This document shows, piece by piece, positions 32,968 to 42,636 of a stretch of 64,000 nt of DNA. The DNA comes from Brevibacillus brevis (GTDB taxonomy: Bacteria; Bacillota; Bacilli; Brevibacillales; Brevibacillaceae): NCBI RefSeq assembly GCF_900637055.1, contig NZ_LR134338.1, positions 351,501 through 415,500 of the forward strand. The letters run 5' to 3'. The number at the start of each line of letters is the position of its first letter. Positions within the stretch are counted from its first letter, which is position 1. Made by a program: the position numbers and the translations under genes. Below the pieces are notes generated by a model. The model was given only the letters and a program-made list of their open reading frames with translations, ran no database searches and had not been told where the DNA came from.

Positions 32968-34409
32968 AACTCTGGGGAGGACGCTTCACGAAGCCGACGA
33001 ATCAACTCGTAGAAGAGTATACTGCTTCTATTTCTTTCGACCAGAAAATGTGGCGACAGGACATCGTCGGAAGCCTGGCTCATGTTGCCATGTTGGGCAA
33101 GTGCGGCATCCTGCCGATGGAGGAAGTAAGACAGATCATCGCTGGCTTGAAAAAAGTAAAAGAGAAAATTGAGCGCGGGCAAGCTGAGTTTCTCGTTGCG
33201 CACGAAGATGTGCATATGAATATTGAAAAGATGCTGATCGAAGAGATCGGTCCGGTGGGAGGCAAACTCCACACCGGCCGCAGCCGCAATGATCAGGTTG
33301 CGTTGGATATGCATCTGTACCTCAGAGAAAAGCTGATGGAGATTATCCAATTGGCGATGTATTTGCAAGAGGCATTGCTTGAGCAAGCGAGCCAGCATCT
33401 CGATACGGTCATGCCAGGTTATACACATTTGCAGCGTGCGCAGCCCGTATTGTTCGGCTATCACCTGATGGCGTATGTGTCCATGCTGCAACGCGATATC
33501 GAACGGATGACCGAGACGTGGAAGCGCGTGAATGTGCTGCCGCTTGGGGCAGGTGCCCTCGCAGGTACGACATTCCCGATCGACCGCACGTTTGTAGCGG
33601 AATTGCTGCAATTTGACGGTATCTATCAAAACAGCATGGATGCAGTGAGTGACCGTGACTTCATCGTCGAATTTTTGGCAGACGCTTCTTTGGTCATGAC
33701 CCATCTTTCCCGTCTGTGCGAAGAGCTCGTCATCTGGAGCAGTCAGGAATTCTCCTTTGTGGAGCTGGACGATGCATTTTGCACGGGGTCCAGTATCATG
33801 CCGCAAAAGAAAAATCCTGATGTAGCAGAGCTGGTGCGCGGAAAAACAGGGCGTGTTTACGGCAATCTGTTTGGATTGTTGACCGTATTGAAAGGTTTGC
33901 CGCTGGCGTACAACAAGGACATGCAGGAAGATAAAGAAGGCATGTTCGATACGGTCGCTACCATTCATGGTGCACTGGCTTTGCTCACGCCGATGATTAA
34001 GACGATGCAAGTCAAAACAGATCGCATGCGTCAAGCCGTTACCAACGATTTTTCTAATGCGACAGACTTGGCAGATTACTTGGTTCGCAAAGACATGCCG
34101 TTCCGACAGGCACATGAAGTCGTAGGGAGAACCGTCTTGTACTGCATCGAGCAGCAAAAATATCTTCTCGATTTGACCTTGGAAGAATTTCAGAGCTTCT
34201 CAGAGGCTATTGGGGCCGATGTGTATGACGCTCTAGCTGTTGAGACAGTTGTCAATGCGCGCAACGTGTTGGGTGGGACTGCTCGTAATCAGGTAGAAGT
34301 CCAAATTGATTGGTACCGCAAGCAACTGGTGGAAACACATGCTTGGGTGGACAAAAACAGTCAAAAGGTCATGATTGAATCCCTGATCGATGTCGGTTCA
34401 CCTGCATAA
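32964..34409 (+). CDS. argH: Argininosuccinate lyase
   Basis: 481 residues. N-terminal [26 protein letters not shown], and the fumarase/aspartase-superfamily signature [12 protein letters not shown] at 275-286 with the catalytic serine. It cleaves argininosuccinate to arginine and fumarate. Coupled to argG by an ATGA overlap and followed by a strong terminator. Compared with family members it carries a C-terminal extension of about 20 residues. Confidence 0.96.
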   Translation: MKLWGGRFTKPTNQLVEEYTASISFDQKMWRQDIVGSLAHVAMLGKCGILPMEEVRQIIAGLKKVKEKIERGQAEFLVAHEDVHMNIEKMLIEEIGPVGGKLHTGRSRNDQVALDMHLYLREKLMEIIQLAMYLQEALLEQASQHLDTVMPGYTHLQRAQPVLFGYHLMAYVSMLQRDIERMTETWKRVNVLPLGAGALAGTTFPIDRTFVAELLQFDGIYQNSMDAVSDRDFIVEFLADASLVMTHLSRLCEELVIWSSQEFSFVELDDAFCTGSSIMPQKKNPDVAELVRGKTGRVYGNLFGLLTVLKGLPLAYNKDMQEDKEGMFDTVATIHGALALLTPMIKTMQVKTDRMRQAVTNDFSNATDLADYLVRKDMPFRQAHEVVGRTVLYCIEQQKYLLDLTLEEFQSFSEAIGADVYDALAVETVVNARNVLGGTARNQVEVQIDWYRKQLVETHAWVDKNSQKVMIESLIDVGSPA

Positions 34410-34430
34410 AAATGTGTATGTATGAAAAGC

Positions 34431-34458
34431 AAAAACCCCAAGCTTTGGGGGTTTTTTT
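34431..34458. terminator. Terminator after argH
   Basis: AAAAACCCCAA pairs with TTGGGG and the following T run through a one-base bulge; seven T residues at 34452-34458. Convergent genes on both sides. Confidence 0.88.
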
Positions 34459-34469
34459 GCGTTCTATCC

Positions 34470-35381
34470 TTATCTGCCGACTATTTTCGAATCAAAGCCT
34501 ACTGCGGTTGCGTACGCAAGAGGCAACTCCATGCGGGCAGTCTTTAAAGGATCGACGACCTGACAAATACGCAAATCCCCCGCAGCGGAGAGCAGGAAGG
34601 CGGCTTCGGTCTTTTCTACGCCCAGCTCTTCGTGTAGAAATTGCACCATGTTGATTACTGCTCGATCCGCAGCCTTGTCCAGCTCTTTTTCCGACGCAAT
34701 CGTGATCAAGTGCTCTTGGTTGATTGCCATCGGTAACGGCCACTGCTTGCCTTTTATCACATCGAGCTTTACGGTTACTTCTCCTGCAATTTCCACACCG
34801 CATACAGCTACTTCACCGTCAGCCATTGCAGCATGAAGGTCACCCAGGGCAAATAATGCGCCAGGAACATTTACGGGTAAAAGCAATGTCGTACCTTCAC
34901 GCATTTGCTTGCAGTCCATATTGCCGCCGTGATCGCCCGGCGTACCGCATGAAATGGCTTCGTTGGCAGGAGCTGTTCCAATTACGCCAATCATGGGATT
35001 GATCGGAACCTGAAGCTTGTCTGACAACACAGCTTTTCCATCTTGTATCGGAATCATTTTGATCACATTTTCTTGCAAGTCGAATCCCATTACACCCAGT
35101 TCAGGTCCAGTAACCATTACGCCTTGGTTTTTAATCGTAATTTTCTGAATATGAACAACCAAAATATCGCCTGGTTCTGTTCCTACTATATAAATGGGGC
35201 CGGAAGCAGGGTTGATCCGATTCCAATCAAGCTCCTGAAATACGGTGTCAGCCGTTTGGATTTGGTCCTCGAAGCAATCGCAGGTTTCAAACGTTACGAT
35301 ACTGCCTGCTTCCACCTTCAAGACCGGCCGATTCTCAGGAGACATGGCATAAATCACGTCCTGCTTTTTTACTCTGTACAT
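34470..35381 (-). CDS. Acetamidase/formamidase family protein
   Basis: 303 residues on the minus strand. The ATG read from 35381 is used because GGAGGA lies 8 bases upstream. The conserved family features are visible: an N-terminal beta-rich domain with GPIYIVGTEPGDILVVHI, the central CGTPGDHGGNMDCKQ with candidate metal and catalytic residues, LLPVNVPGALFALGDLHAAMADGE, and CGVEIAGEVTV. Members hydrolyse short amides to ammonia and acid. Single-gene unit; physiological substrate unknown. Confidence 0.9.
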   Translation of the reverse strand: MYRVKKQDVIYAMSPENRPVLKVEAGSIVTFETCDCFEDQIQTADTVFQELDWNRINPASGPIYIVGTEPGDILVVHIQKITIKNQGVMVTGPELGVMGFDLQENVIKMIPIQDGKAVLSDKLQVPINPMIGVIGTAPANEAISCGTPGDHGGNMDCKQMREGTTLLLPVNVPGALFALGDLHAAMADGEVAVCGVEIAGEVTVKLDVIKGKQWPLPMAINQEHLITIASEKELDKAADRAVINMVQFLHEELGVEKTEAAFLLSAAGDLRICQVVDPLKTARMELPLAYATAVGFDSKIVGR

Positions 35382-35520
35382 GGTTGCAGTCCTCCAGTCC
35401 ATTTCAGAATTTACATATATTTCTTTATCATAGCATGAAATGCCTATGTGTTTAGCGCCGAATCATGGAGGAAATAATTGTACAAAGGGATCGAAGGCTT
35501 AAAGAGAGCAGGGAGCAAGC

Positions 35521-36621
35521 ATGCAAGAGAGCTACAAGATCAGTCCCCGTCAACTATTGATGCTCGTCACCCTTGTTACCATTGGGGACTCCGTTCTCGT
35601 CCTGCCTGGCATGACGGCTGCACTCGCTAAACAGGATGCGTGGATATCCGTCCTAGTCGGGCTTGTGGTGGGACTGCTCAATATTGTCTTACTCATAACT
35701 GTGGGGAAGCTTTATCGGGATCAAAGCTTTTTCACCTTCATTGATCAAACCCTTGGAAGAGTGTTGGGAACGATCATTACACTCTCGTTTATTAGCTATA
35801 CCTTGTTTTCAGCAGGGGCGCATGTGATGGAAATTGGCGACTTTGTTGGCACGCATCTATTGATCTCGACTCCAAGATTCGCGATACAGCTATTGTTTGT
35901 CATTGTGATTATGTTTGGTGTGAGATTGGGGCTGCAAACAGTCGCAGAATCGGCAGAAATCTATTTTGTCTGGTTCTTTTTCTTTTTTGGTTTACTCATG
36001 ATTACTCTATTTCCACAGGCGGAAATGTCGAGAATTCAACCTGTATTTGAAAACGGGTGGAAGCCTATTTTGCAGGGATCTACAGCGGCAATTGCCTTTC
36101 CTTTTTCAGAGCTCGTCATTTTTATGGCGGTTCTTCCGTTTGTCTCGCCCATCCAAAAACGGATGAGATCTTTTTTTATGGGGACATTGCTTGGGGGAAT
36201 TGTGCTGTTTATCATCATGGTGATGTGCATCCTTGTTTTGGGGGCAGATCAGACTGCGCGGCATTTTTATCCGACCTACGTCCTCATCAAACAGCTGAAG
36301 CTCGGGGATTTCATTCAGCGGCTAGAGGCGATTATCGCGGTGATCTGGTTTATCGCGGTGAGCGTCAAAATTACACTGTATTGCTTGTTTTTTCATTTGG
36401 GGATTCGTCACGTCTTTCGAATCGACAACTTCAAGGTTCTAATCTTTCCGTACATCATTTTGCTCATGGTAATGTCTACAATTTTCTCGCCCAATATTGT
36501 CGTCTATGGCGGCATCATTGCGAAGTACTGGCCATTCTATGATTTTACCTATAGCATCGGTGTACCGTTGGTGCTGTTATGCGGAAATCTAATTCGGAAA
36601 AAATGGCTGAATCAAAACTGA
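35521..36621 (+). CDS. Spore germination permease, GerAB/GerKB family (orphan)
   Basis: 366 residues with about ten membrane helices. The N-terminus ISPRQLLMLVTLVTIGDSVLVLPG and the APC-superfamily layout mark the GerAB family, the inner-membrane germinant-sensing subunit of spore receptors. GerA- and GerC-type partner genes, usually adjacent, are missing: neighbours are an acetamidase and an alcohol dehydrogenase. AGGGAG lies 5 bases before the ATG. It presumably joins partners encoded elsewhere. Confidence 0.88.
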   Translation: MQESYKISPRQLLMLVTLVTIGDSVLVLPGMTAALAKQDAWISVLVGLVVGLLNIVLLITVGKLYRDQSFFTFIDQTLGRVLGTIITLSFISYTLFSAGAHVMEIGDFVGTHLLISTPRFAIQLLFVIVIMFGVRLGLQTVAESAEIYFVWFFFFFGLLMITLFPQAEMSRIQPVFENGWKPILQGSTAAIAFPFSELVIFMAVLPFVSPIQKRMRSFFMGTLLGGIVLFIIMVMCILVLGADQTARHFYPTYVLIKQLKLGDFIQRLEAIIAVIWFIAVSVKITLYCLFFHLGIRHVFRIDNFKVLIFPYIILLMVMSTIFSPNIVVYGGIIAKYWPFYDFTYSIGVPLVLLCGNLIRKKWLNQN

Positions 36622-36628
36622 CGAAAGT

Positions 36629-36670
36629 AACAAACGCCGTACTCCCATTTCTGGAAGGCGGCGTTTGTTT
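36629..36670. terminator. Bidirectional terminator
   Basis: AACAAACGCCG (36629-36639) and CGGCGTTTGTT (36659-36669), an 11-bp perfect stem, between the convergent germination permease and alcohol dehydrogenase genes. Confidence 0.75.
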
Positions 36671-36674
36671 GTGC

Positions 36675-37832
36675 TTACAAAGACATGCGAAGAATCTGTG
36701 CCACATCATCACTCGTCAACGTTTTGAATTGGCCGATCGGGCCAAACGGAGTAGCTTTTTCGGCCATGAGCTGCAAATGCTCGTCGGTGATACCGTAATC
36801 AGCCAAGCGAGTAGGGGCACCGATACGCGCAAAGAAAGCTTCTGTAGCGGCAATCCCTTCCAAGGCGATCTCATCATCTGTCTTGCCGGAAGGATCGACA
36901 TTCCATACCTCTGTTGCGAAGCGCACGAAGCGAGCGACGTTTTCACGGTACACATAGCGCATCCATTTCGGGAAGATGATCGCCAGACCGCCGCCGTGCG
37001 GGATGTCGTAAACCGCACTGACAGCATGCTCAATGGAGTGGGTTGCCCAGTCTGTTGTGACGCCAACCGGGAGAGTGCCGTTCAATGCCATTGTTCCGCA
37101 GTACAGGATGTTGGCGCGGGCATCGTAGTCTTCCGGATTGGTAAGGACGCGTTCTGCATTTTCGATGACGGTCTTCATGATTGACTCGGCAAAACGTGTT
37201 TGTAATGGGATTTCGGTTGTATGCGTGAAATATTGCTCGAATACATGGGACAAAATGTCGCTGATTCCGTAGATCGTTTGGTCGCGAGGTACGCTAAACG
37301 TATGCTCTGGGTCCAGAATCGAAAACGCCGGAAACGTCGTTCCAGCTCCATGCTTTTCTTGTGTCTCCCAGTTCGTGACGACACTTCCCCGATTCATTTC
37401 CGAACCAGTAGCAGCAAGCGTCAGGACGGTACCGAGGGGCAGAGCCTCTTGTGCGACCGCTTTACGGGTATAAAAATCCCATACATCTCCCTCATAAGGC
37501 ACACCAATCGCGACTGCTTTGGCCGCGTCAATTACACTGCCACCACCAACAGCGAGTATCCAATTGACGCCCTCTTGACGGCATAGCTCAATTCCTTTGT
37601 TCACGGTACTCAGACGTGGATTTGGCTCGACTCCTGCCAACTCATGCACGCTACAGCCCGCAGACTGGAGGAGGGAAATCACTTTGTCGTAGAGTCCGGT
37701 TCGCTTTATACTGCCACCACCATATACCAAAAGAACAGTGGGACCTAGCTGTCTTGCTTTTTCCTCGAGCTGGGCCAATTGACCCCGTCCAAAAATCAGC
37801 TGTGTCGGGTTATGGTAAACAAAATTTTCCAC
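36675..37832 (-). CDS. Iron-containing alcohol dehydrogenase (YugJ/YugK, butanol-dehydrogenase type)
   Basis: 385 residues on the minus strand from a GTG read at 37832, with AAAAGGAGC upstream; the open frame before it lacks homology. N-terminal [19 protein letters not shown](P)-binding GGGS repeats ([23 protein letters not shown]), and the metal-binding segments [20 protein letters not shown] with its histidines. NAD(P)H-dependent reduction of aldehydes is expected. Single-gene unit with a bidirectional terminator. Confidence 0.92.
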   Translation of the reverse strand: MENFVYHNPTQLIFGRGQLAQLEEKARQLGPTVLLVYGGGSIKRTGLYDKVISLLQSAGCSVHELAGVEPNPRLSTVNKGIELCRQEGVNWILAVGGGSVIDAAKAVAIGVPYEGDVWDFYTRKAVAQEALPLGTVLTLAATGSEMNRGSVVTNWETQEKHGAGTTFPAFSILDPEHTFSVPRDQTIYGISDILSHVFEQYFTHTTEIPLQTRFAESIMKTVIENAERVLTNPEDYDARANILYCGTMALNGTLPVGVTTDWATHSIEHAVSAVYDIPHGGGLAIIFPKWMRYVYRENVARFVRFATEVWNVDPSGKTDDEIALEGIAATEAFFARIGAPTRLADYGITDEHLQLMAEKATPFGPIGQFKTLTSDDVAQILRMSL

Positions 37833-38163
37833 GTTATAACCAGCTCCTTTTCCATGATGACGTCTTGTCACACTCATTGTAGCCAACTGTTTTCCATGAT
37901 GCTAGGCGGGAATGTGCAATCTTATTTTCTCCCTAATTCGTGACAGTTGTTAACAATCGAAGCTGTTTCGACAAGAAATGAGAGATTTAGTGGATACCAT
38001 CCGTGAATCGTGATGGTATAATGGATAAGATGGGAATTCCCGCTGTTTTTCAACAAGGTATGGCAGCGGTTGCTAGTGGGTAGAGGGGTTTTGTCGATTT
38101 TTACTTTAAAATTCAGGATCAAGATACATAGACAAGGATCTGACGAAGTAGGATGTGATTGGC
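37833..38163. promoter_or_regulatory. Long intergenic region with dyad and extended -10 before ftsE
   Basis: 331 bases without a convincing gene. TATAAT at 38017-38022 is preceded by TGG (extended -10). ATACCATC (37994-38001) and GATGGTAT (38012-38019) form an 8-bp inverted repeat whose right arm overlaps the -10. A GGGAATTCCC palindrome (38032-38041) and a CCGCTG/CAGCGG hairpin lie in the leader. These suggest a regulated ftsE promoter. Confidence 0.5.
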
Positions 38164-38850
38164 TTGATCGAAATGTTCGATGTGTGGAAAACATACCCGA
38201 ATGGAACGAATGCTTTGAAAGGTATCAACATTCGGATTGAGAAAGGTGAATTTGTGTACGTAGTAGGCCCCAGTGGTGCGGGTAAATCTACGTTTATCAA
38301 ATTGATGTACCGTGAAGAGAAGCCGACGAAAGGACAAATTTTTTTGGGTGGCTTCAATGTCAGCAGAATCAAAGAGCGACAAATTCCATTGGTCCGCCGC
38401 AGTATCGGTGTCGTGTTCCAGGACTTCAAGCTGCTGCCGACGTTGACTGTTTTCGAAAACGTCGCATTTGCGATGGAAGTAATCGAGAGCAACCCGAAAC
38501 AAATCAAGCCGCGCGTGATGGATGTTTTGGGACTGGTAAAGCTCAAGCATAAAGCAAAAATGCTGCCAAGCGAGTTGTCCGGTGGTGAGCAGCAACGTGT
38601 TGCCTTGGCGCGTGCACTGGTGAATAGTCCGGGAATTATTATCGCGGACGAGCCGACGGGGAACTTGGACCCTGAGACCTCTTGGGAAATCATGAAGCTG
38701 TTTGAAGAAATCAATCAGCGTGGCACGACAGTCGTCATGGCTACCCACAATAGAGAAATTGTCAACACCATGAGAAAACGGGTGATTGCGATCGAAGCAG
38801 GCCAAATTGCCCGTGATGAGCAGAGAGGGGAATACGGTTATGAAGATTAG
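38164..38850 (+). CDS. ftsE: Cell-division ABC transporter ATPase FtsE
   Basis: 228 residues from the TTG at 38164, giving the family start MIEMFDVWKTYPNG, with AGGATGTG 7 bases upstream; an in-frame GTG at 38155 is the alternative. Walker A GPSGAGKST, signature LSGGEQQRVALARAL, Walker B IIIADEPTGNLD, H-loop MATHN. With FtsX it controls a cell-wall hydrolase across the membrane. It overlaps ftsX by 11 bases. Confidence 0.95.
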   Translation: MIEMFDVWKTYPNGTNALKGINIRIEKGEFVYVVGPSGAGKSTFIKLMYREEKPTKGQIFLGGFNVSRIKERQIPLVRRSIGVVFQDFKLLPTLTVFENVAFAMEVIESNPKQIKPRVMDVLGLVKLKHKAKMLPSELSGGEQQRVALARALVNSPGIIIADEPTGNLDPETSWEIMKLFEEINQRGTTVVMATHNREIVNTMRKRVIAIEAGQIARDEQRGEYGYED

Positions 38851-39736
38851 AACGCTGGGACGCCATGTCCGTGAAGGGGTCAAAAACCTCGGGCGGAACG
38901 GCTGGATGTCGTTCGCTTCTATTAGCGCCGTGACCATTACTCTCTTTATTTTGGGCGTTTTCCTCATCCTGGCGATGAACGTCAATTACTTTGCGCAAAC
39001 CGTAGAAAAACAAGTAGAAATTCGCGTCTTTATGGACTTGCTGGCGACGAAAGAAAACATCACGCAGGTTGAGAATAACATCAAGAAGCTTCCGCAAGTG
39101 GAGTCCGTTTCATTTATACCGAAAGACGAGGGGCTGAAGCAGTTTAAAGAGAGTCTTGGTGAAAAAGCGTACTTGTTTGAAGGATTGGAGGAAAGCAATC
39201 CTCTGCCGGATGCGTTTGTCGTGAAAACGAAGCAACCGCAAGACACTGCTGCTGTTGCCGCTCAAATTAAAAATCTTCAGTATGTCAAAAGCCTGACCTA
39301 CGGGGAAGGCACTGTGGAAAAGCTGTTTTCCTTGACAGGAGCAGTCCGTAATGTCGGGATTGCCTTTATTATTGGACTTGGCTTTACAGCGATGTTCTTG
39401 ATTGCCAACACGATTAAGCTGACAATTGTGGCACGTCGCAGAGAGATTGAAATCATGAAGCTGGTTGGTGCCACGAACTGGTTTATCCGTTGGCCATTCT
39501 TTGTGGAAGGGCTCATGATGGGTGTGGCAGGAGCATTGATTCCGACCATTATGTTAACGGTTGGATATTACTACCTCCTGGATGCCATTCACTCCAGCTT
39601 TGAAGCTTCCCAACTGTTTAAACTGTTGCCGCTATTCCCGCTCGTGTATCAAGTTGCGTTGGCTTTGCTGGCGATTGGTGCATTCATCGGGATTTGGGGA
39701 AGTTTGGTGTCCGTACGTCGCTTCTTGCGAGTTTAA
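38840..39736 (+). CDS. ftsX: Cell-division protein FtsX
   Basis: 298 residues from the ATG at 38840, after GAGGGG. Cytoplasmic N-terminus, one membrane helix (ASISAVTITLFILGVFLILA), a large extracytoplasmic domain of about 110 residues, then three helices with the FtsX-family RRREIEIMKLVGATNWFIRWPF segment. It transmits ATP hydrolysis by FtsE to an external hydrolase. The M23 protein 27 bases downstream is the likely partner. Confidence 0.95.
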   Translation: MKIRTLGRHVREGVKNLGRNGWMSFASISAVTITLFILGVFLILAMNVNYFAQTVEKQVEIRVFMDLLATKENITQVENNIKKLPQVESVSFIPKDEGLKQFKESLGEKAYLFEGLEESNPLPDAFVVKTKQPQDTAAVAAQIKNLQYVKSLTYGEGTVEKLFSLTGAVRNVGIAFIIGLGFTAMFLIANTIKLTIVARRREIEIMKLVGATNWFIRWPFFVEGLMMGVAGALIPTIMLTVGYYYLLDAIHSSFEASQLFKLLPLFPLVYQVALALLAIGAFIGIWGSLVSVRRFLRV

Positions 39737-39763
39737 TAATTTGAAGAGCGTGGGAGGAGTATC

Positions 39764-40966
39764 ATGAGAAAGAGAATCCTGCTAGCACTCGTAATCACTG
39801 GGCTTGTAGTCGGTACTGTGATCCCGACGAATGTGAGCTTGGCAGCGCCTAGTAAGGCTTCTTTGGACAAGATTAATCGAGAGCTAAAAGAAATCCAAAA
39901 GAAGAAGAAAAGCCAGCAGCAGCAATTGAAGAAGACCGAACAACAGATCAATGTCGTGCAAAAAGAGAAAAAGGGCTTGGAAACGCAATTGATGCAAATC
40001 GATTTGCGTCGCAACGATACACAGAGAAAGCTGGACAAGCTTGAGCAGCAAATGGATGATACCAAGGAAAAAGCAGCACACGCGCAGGATCAGCTGGATG
40101 AGGCAAAAGACCGCGTGGCGAAAAGGGATGCCTTGCTCAGAACACGCGTGACTTCCATGTATGAACGCGGTACGATCTCCTATTTGGATGTACTTCTCGG
40201 TTCCTCTGACTTTGGGGACTTTTTGACGCGTATGCAGGCCTTGCAGCTTATTTTGGAGCAGGACACGCGTATTTTAGAGGATAACATTCGTGATAAGGAA
40301 ACTATTGAGACCAAAAAGAAAGAAATTGATCATCAGCTGACTGTGTACGCCGGGATGTTCGATGAGGCTGAGGAGCTCAAAGTCGAATTGGACAGGCAGT
40401 ACAAGCAAAGTATGGTGGTCAAGGCTGAATTGGAAAAGAAAGAATCCGCCCTTCAAGAAGATTTTGTTCAGTATGGACAGGAGCTTTTGACGATCACTAA
40501 AATGGAATCAGCTAAATACGCCGAGCGGGTACGAGCAATGAGTTCTTCCAGTACAGCCTACAAGGGCGGAAAGTTTGCTTTACCAGTAGCGAGTGGTCAG
40601 TTTCGCTTCACTTCTGGTTTTGGTGTACGAAAGGACCCGTTTACAGGGAGATCTGCTGGGCATAATGGTTTAGATATGGCAGCACGAAAAGGAACTCCAA
40701 TCATGGCAGCGGCTGACGGAATAGTGATCTATGCCGGATATTCCAACGGCTACGGGAATACTGTAATGATCAAGCATAACTCGGAATATACCACCCTGTA
40801 CGGTCATATTCGCGAGGGCGGAATCAAGGTGTCTGCTGGCCAGTCCGTATCGAGGGGTCAAAAGATAGCGGAGGTAGGCTCTACCGGTCGCTCAACTGGG
40901 AATCACTTGCATTTTACCGTCTATAAAAACGATGTTGAGGTCAACCCAATGCCGTACTTGAAGTAG
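39764..40966 (+). CDS. Secreted coiled-coil murein hydrolase, M23 family (EnvC/PcsB-like)
   Basis: 400 residues. Signal peptide ending near VSLAAP, a long coiled coil (about 30-250) with the RVTSMYERGTISYLDVLLGSSDFGDFLTRM segment typical of FtsX-controlled hydrolases and activators, then an M23 domain. His300 and Asp304 in GHNGLD, and His381/His383 in HLHF, are the zinc ligands and base, so it should be an active endopeptidase. Its position after ftsX and the coiled-coil architecture suggest regulation by FtsEX. GGGAGGAG precedes the ATG. Confidence 0.92.
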   Translation: MRKRILLALVITGLVVGTVIPTNVSLAAPSKASLDKINRELKEIQKKKKSQQQQLKKTEQQINVVQKEKKGLETQLMQIDLRRNDTQRKLDKLEQQMDDTKEKAAHAQDQLDEAKDRVAKRDALLRTRVTSMYERGTISYLDVLLGSSDFGDFLTRMQALQLILEQDTRILEDNIRDKETIETKKKEIDHQLTVYAGMFDEAEELKVELDRQYKQSMVVKAELEKKESALQEDFVQYGQELLTITKMESAKYAERVRAMSSSSTAYKGGKFALPVASGQFRFTSGFGVRKDPFTGRSAGHNGLDMAARKGTPIMAAADGIVIYAGYSNGYGNTVMIKHNSEYTTLYGHIREGGIKVSAGQSVSRGQKIAEVGSTGRSTGNHLHFTVYKNDVEVNPMPYLK

Positions 40967-41058
40967 ACCCTCGTGCGACCAGACAAATATTGTTAACGGA
41001 ACATGCATACACTAGCAGCATATCTTTTTCCGGTAGCACAAAGGATGGTGACGTAACA

Positions 41059-42528
41059 GTGAGATGGAAAGGACGTACCGTAATCGCGCTTGTACTCATC
41101 TCGATGGTAGCCAGCAGTTTTGTTACGATGGCAATCATGAAGACATCGGCTAGCGCTAGTTCAAGTCAAGGTGGGGCTTTAACAGCATCCAGCATGGCGC
41201 TGTTTTCTGGGAGCGGAGATTATCCGAAAGAGTTCCAGAAGCTGTACGAGGCGTTTTCAGCAATCAAGAAAGATTACATCCAAAATGTCACCAATGAGCA
41301 GTTAGTAGAGGGTGCAATTGGCGGAATGGTCGGGTCGCTCGAAGATCCGTACAGTGATTACATGGACCCTCGTTCTGCTGAGGAGTTCACATCTACCCTA
41401 CACTCGACTTTCCAAGGGATCGGGACAGAGGTAACGATGCAAAATGGTCGGGTAACGGTTGTTTCGCCATTCAAAAACTCTCCAGCTGAGCGTGCAGGGC
41501 TACGGCCAAACGACCAAATTTTGAGTGTAAATGATGAATCCCTTGAAGGATTGGATCTGCATCAGGCAGTGACGAAGATTCGTGGTCCAAAAGGAACGAA
41601 GGCGGTTCTCAAAGTAGTGAGGGCCGGAGTGCCAGAGCCTCTTACTATCGTGTGTGTACGTGACGATATTCCGATTGAGACGGTGAACAGTCAGATCATC
41701 GAGAAGAACGGTGTTAAAGTAGGTGTGATCAACCTTACCCAATTCTCGACAGACACAGCTAAGCACTTCAAAGAACAGCTGGCTGCTCTCGAGCAGAAGG
41801 GGATTGGTGGTCTGGTTATTGACGTTCGGGGCAATCCGGGCGGGTATTTGCTGGCTGTGAAAGAAATCGGAGAAATCCTCGTACCGAATAAAGGCAAGAT
41901 CGTGCAAATCGAGTATGGAAATGGCGGACAGCAAAAAGAAGAGTATTTCTCGACTACAGAAGCTGCGAAGCCTTACCCAATCTCGGTACTGATTAATGGC
42001 GGAAGCGCCAGTGCTTCGGAGATTCTCGCAGGTGCTCTGCGGGATAGCGGCAACTACAAGCTGGTCGGTGAGAAGACCTTTGGTAAAGGAACCGTTCAGA
42101 GTACAATGGAAATGAACGACAAGAGCCAATTGAAGCTGACGATTGCCAAGTGGGTCACGCCGAAGGGTGAATGGGTCCATAAAAAAGGCATTACGCCAGA
42201 CTTTGCAGTCAAGCAACCAGACTATTTCAACGCGACTCTGTTGCCGGCAGACAAAGTATTGCAGCGCGATATGGCTGGCACTGACGTGAAAAACCTGCAG
42301 CTCATCTTAAAGGGCTTGAATCTGTCCCCAGGACGAGAAGATGGCTATTTTGATGAAAAGACAGAGGACGCAATCAAGCAGTTCCAATCCTCCAACAAAC
42401 TGGAGGTAACTGGCAAAGTAGACGCGAAGACACGCTCTTCGCTGGAAGAAAGTCTCCGTAAAACGATGACGAAGCCAGAGAATGACCTGCAATTGCAAAA
42501 AGCTCTGGATGTCGTCACGGGCAAGTAA
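41059..42528 (+). CDS. ctpB: Carboxyl-terminal processing protease, S41 family (CtpB-like)
   Basis: 489 residues from the GTG at 41059 (AAAGGATGGTG upstream); the frame before it is not homologous. One N-terminal membrane helix or signal, a helical cap, a PDZ domain (VVSPFKNSPAERAGLRPNDQILSVNDESLEG), the S41 core with serine in GGSASASEILAGAL and lysine in GEKTFGKGTVQ, and a C-terminal peptidoglycan-binding domain (NLQLILKGLNL...EDAIKQFQSSNKLEVTGKVD). In Bacillus subtilis CtpB cleaves SpoIVFA during sporulation. Position between ftsX and minJ matches. Confidence 0.92.
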   Translation: MRWKGRTVIALVLISMVASSFVTMAIMKTSASASSSQGGALTASSMALFSGSGDYPKEFQKLYEAFSAIKKDYIQNVTNEQLVEGAIGGMVGSLEDPYSDYMDPRSAEEFTSTLHSTFQGIGTEVTMQNGRVTVVSPFKNSPAERAGLRPNDQILSVNDESLEGLDLHQAVTKIRGPKGTKAVLKVVRAGVPEPLTIVCVRDDIPIETVNSQIIEKNGVKVGVINLTQFSTDTAKHFKEQLAALEQKGIGGLVIDVRGNPGGYLLAVKEIGEILVPNKGKIVQIEYGNGGQQKEEYFSTTEAAKPYPISVLINGGSASASEILAGALRDSGNYKLVGEKTFGKGTVQSTMEMNDKSQLKLTIAKWVTPKGEWVHKKGITPDFAVKQPDYFNATLLPADKVLQRDMAGTDVKNLQLILKGLNLSPGREDGYFDEKTEDAIKQFQSSNKLEVTGKVDAKTRSSLEESLRKTMTKPENDLQLQKALDVVTGK

Positions 42529-42581
42529 TGAATAATCAAGAAAATGGAAGCAGGTAATTACCTTCTATCCGTAGAAATGAT

Positions 42582-42612
42582 AACCACGGCAAATCAAATG
42601 CCGTGGTTTTTC
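42582..42612 (+). terminator. Terminator after ctpB
   Basis: AACCACGGCA (42582-42591) pairs with TGCCGTGGTT (42599-42608), followed by a T5 run. It lies 25 bases before the minJ start. Confidence 0.88.
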
Positions 42613-42636
42613 TTTCTTTTAGTTGAGGTGAGGCAA

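Noticed and set aside
38031-38084. 17-codon ORF starting MGIPAVFQQG before ftsE
   Set aside because: No ribosome binding site; more likely part of the ftsE leader.
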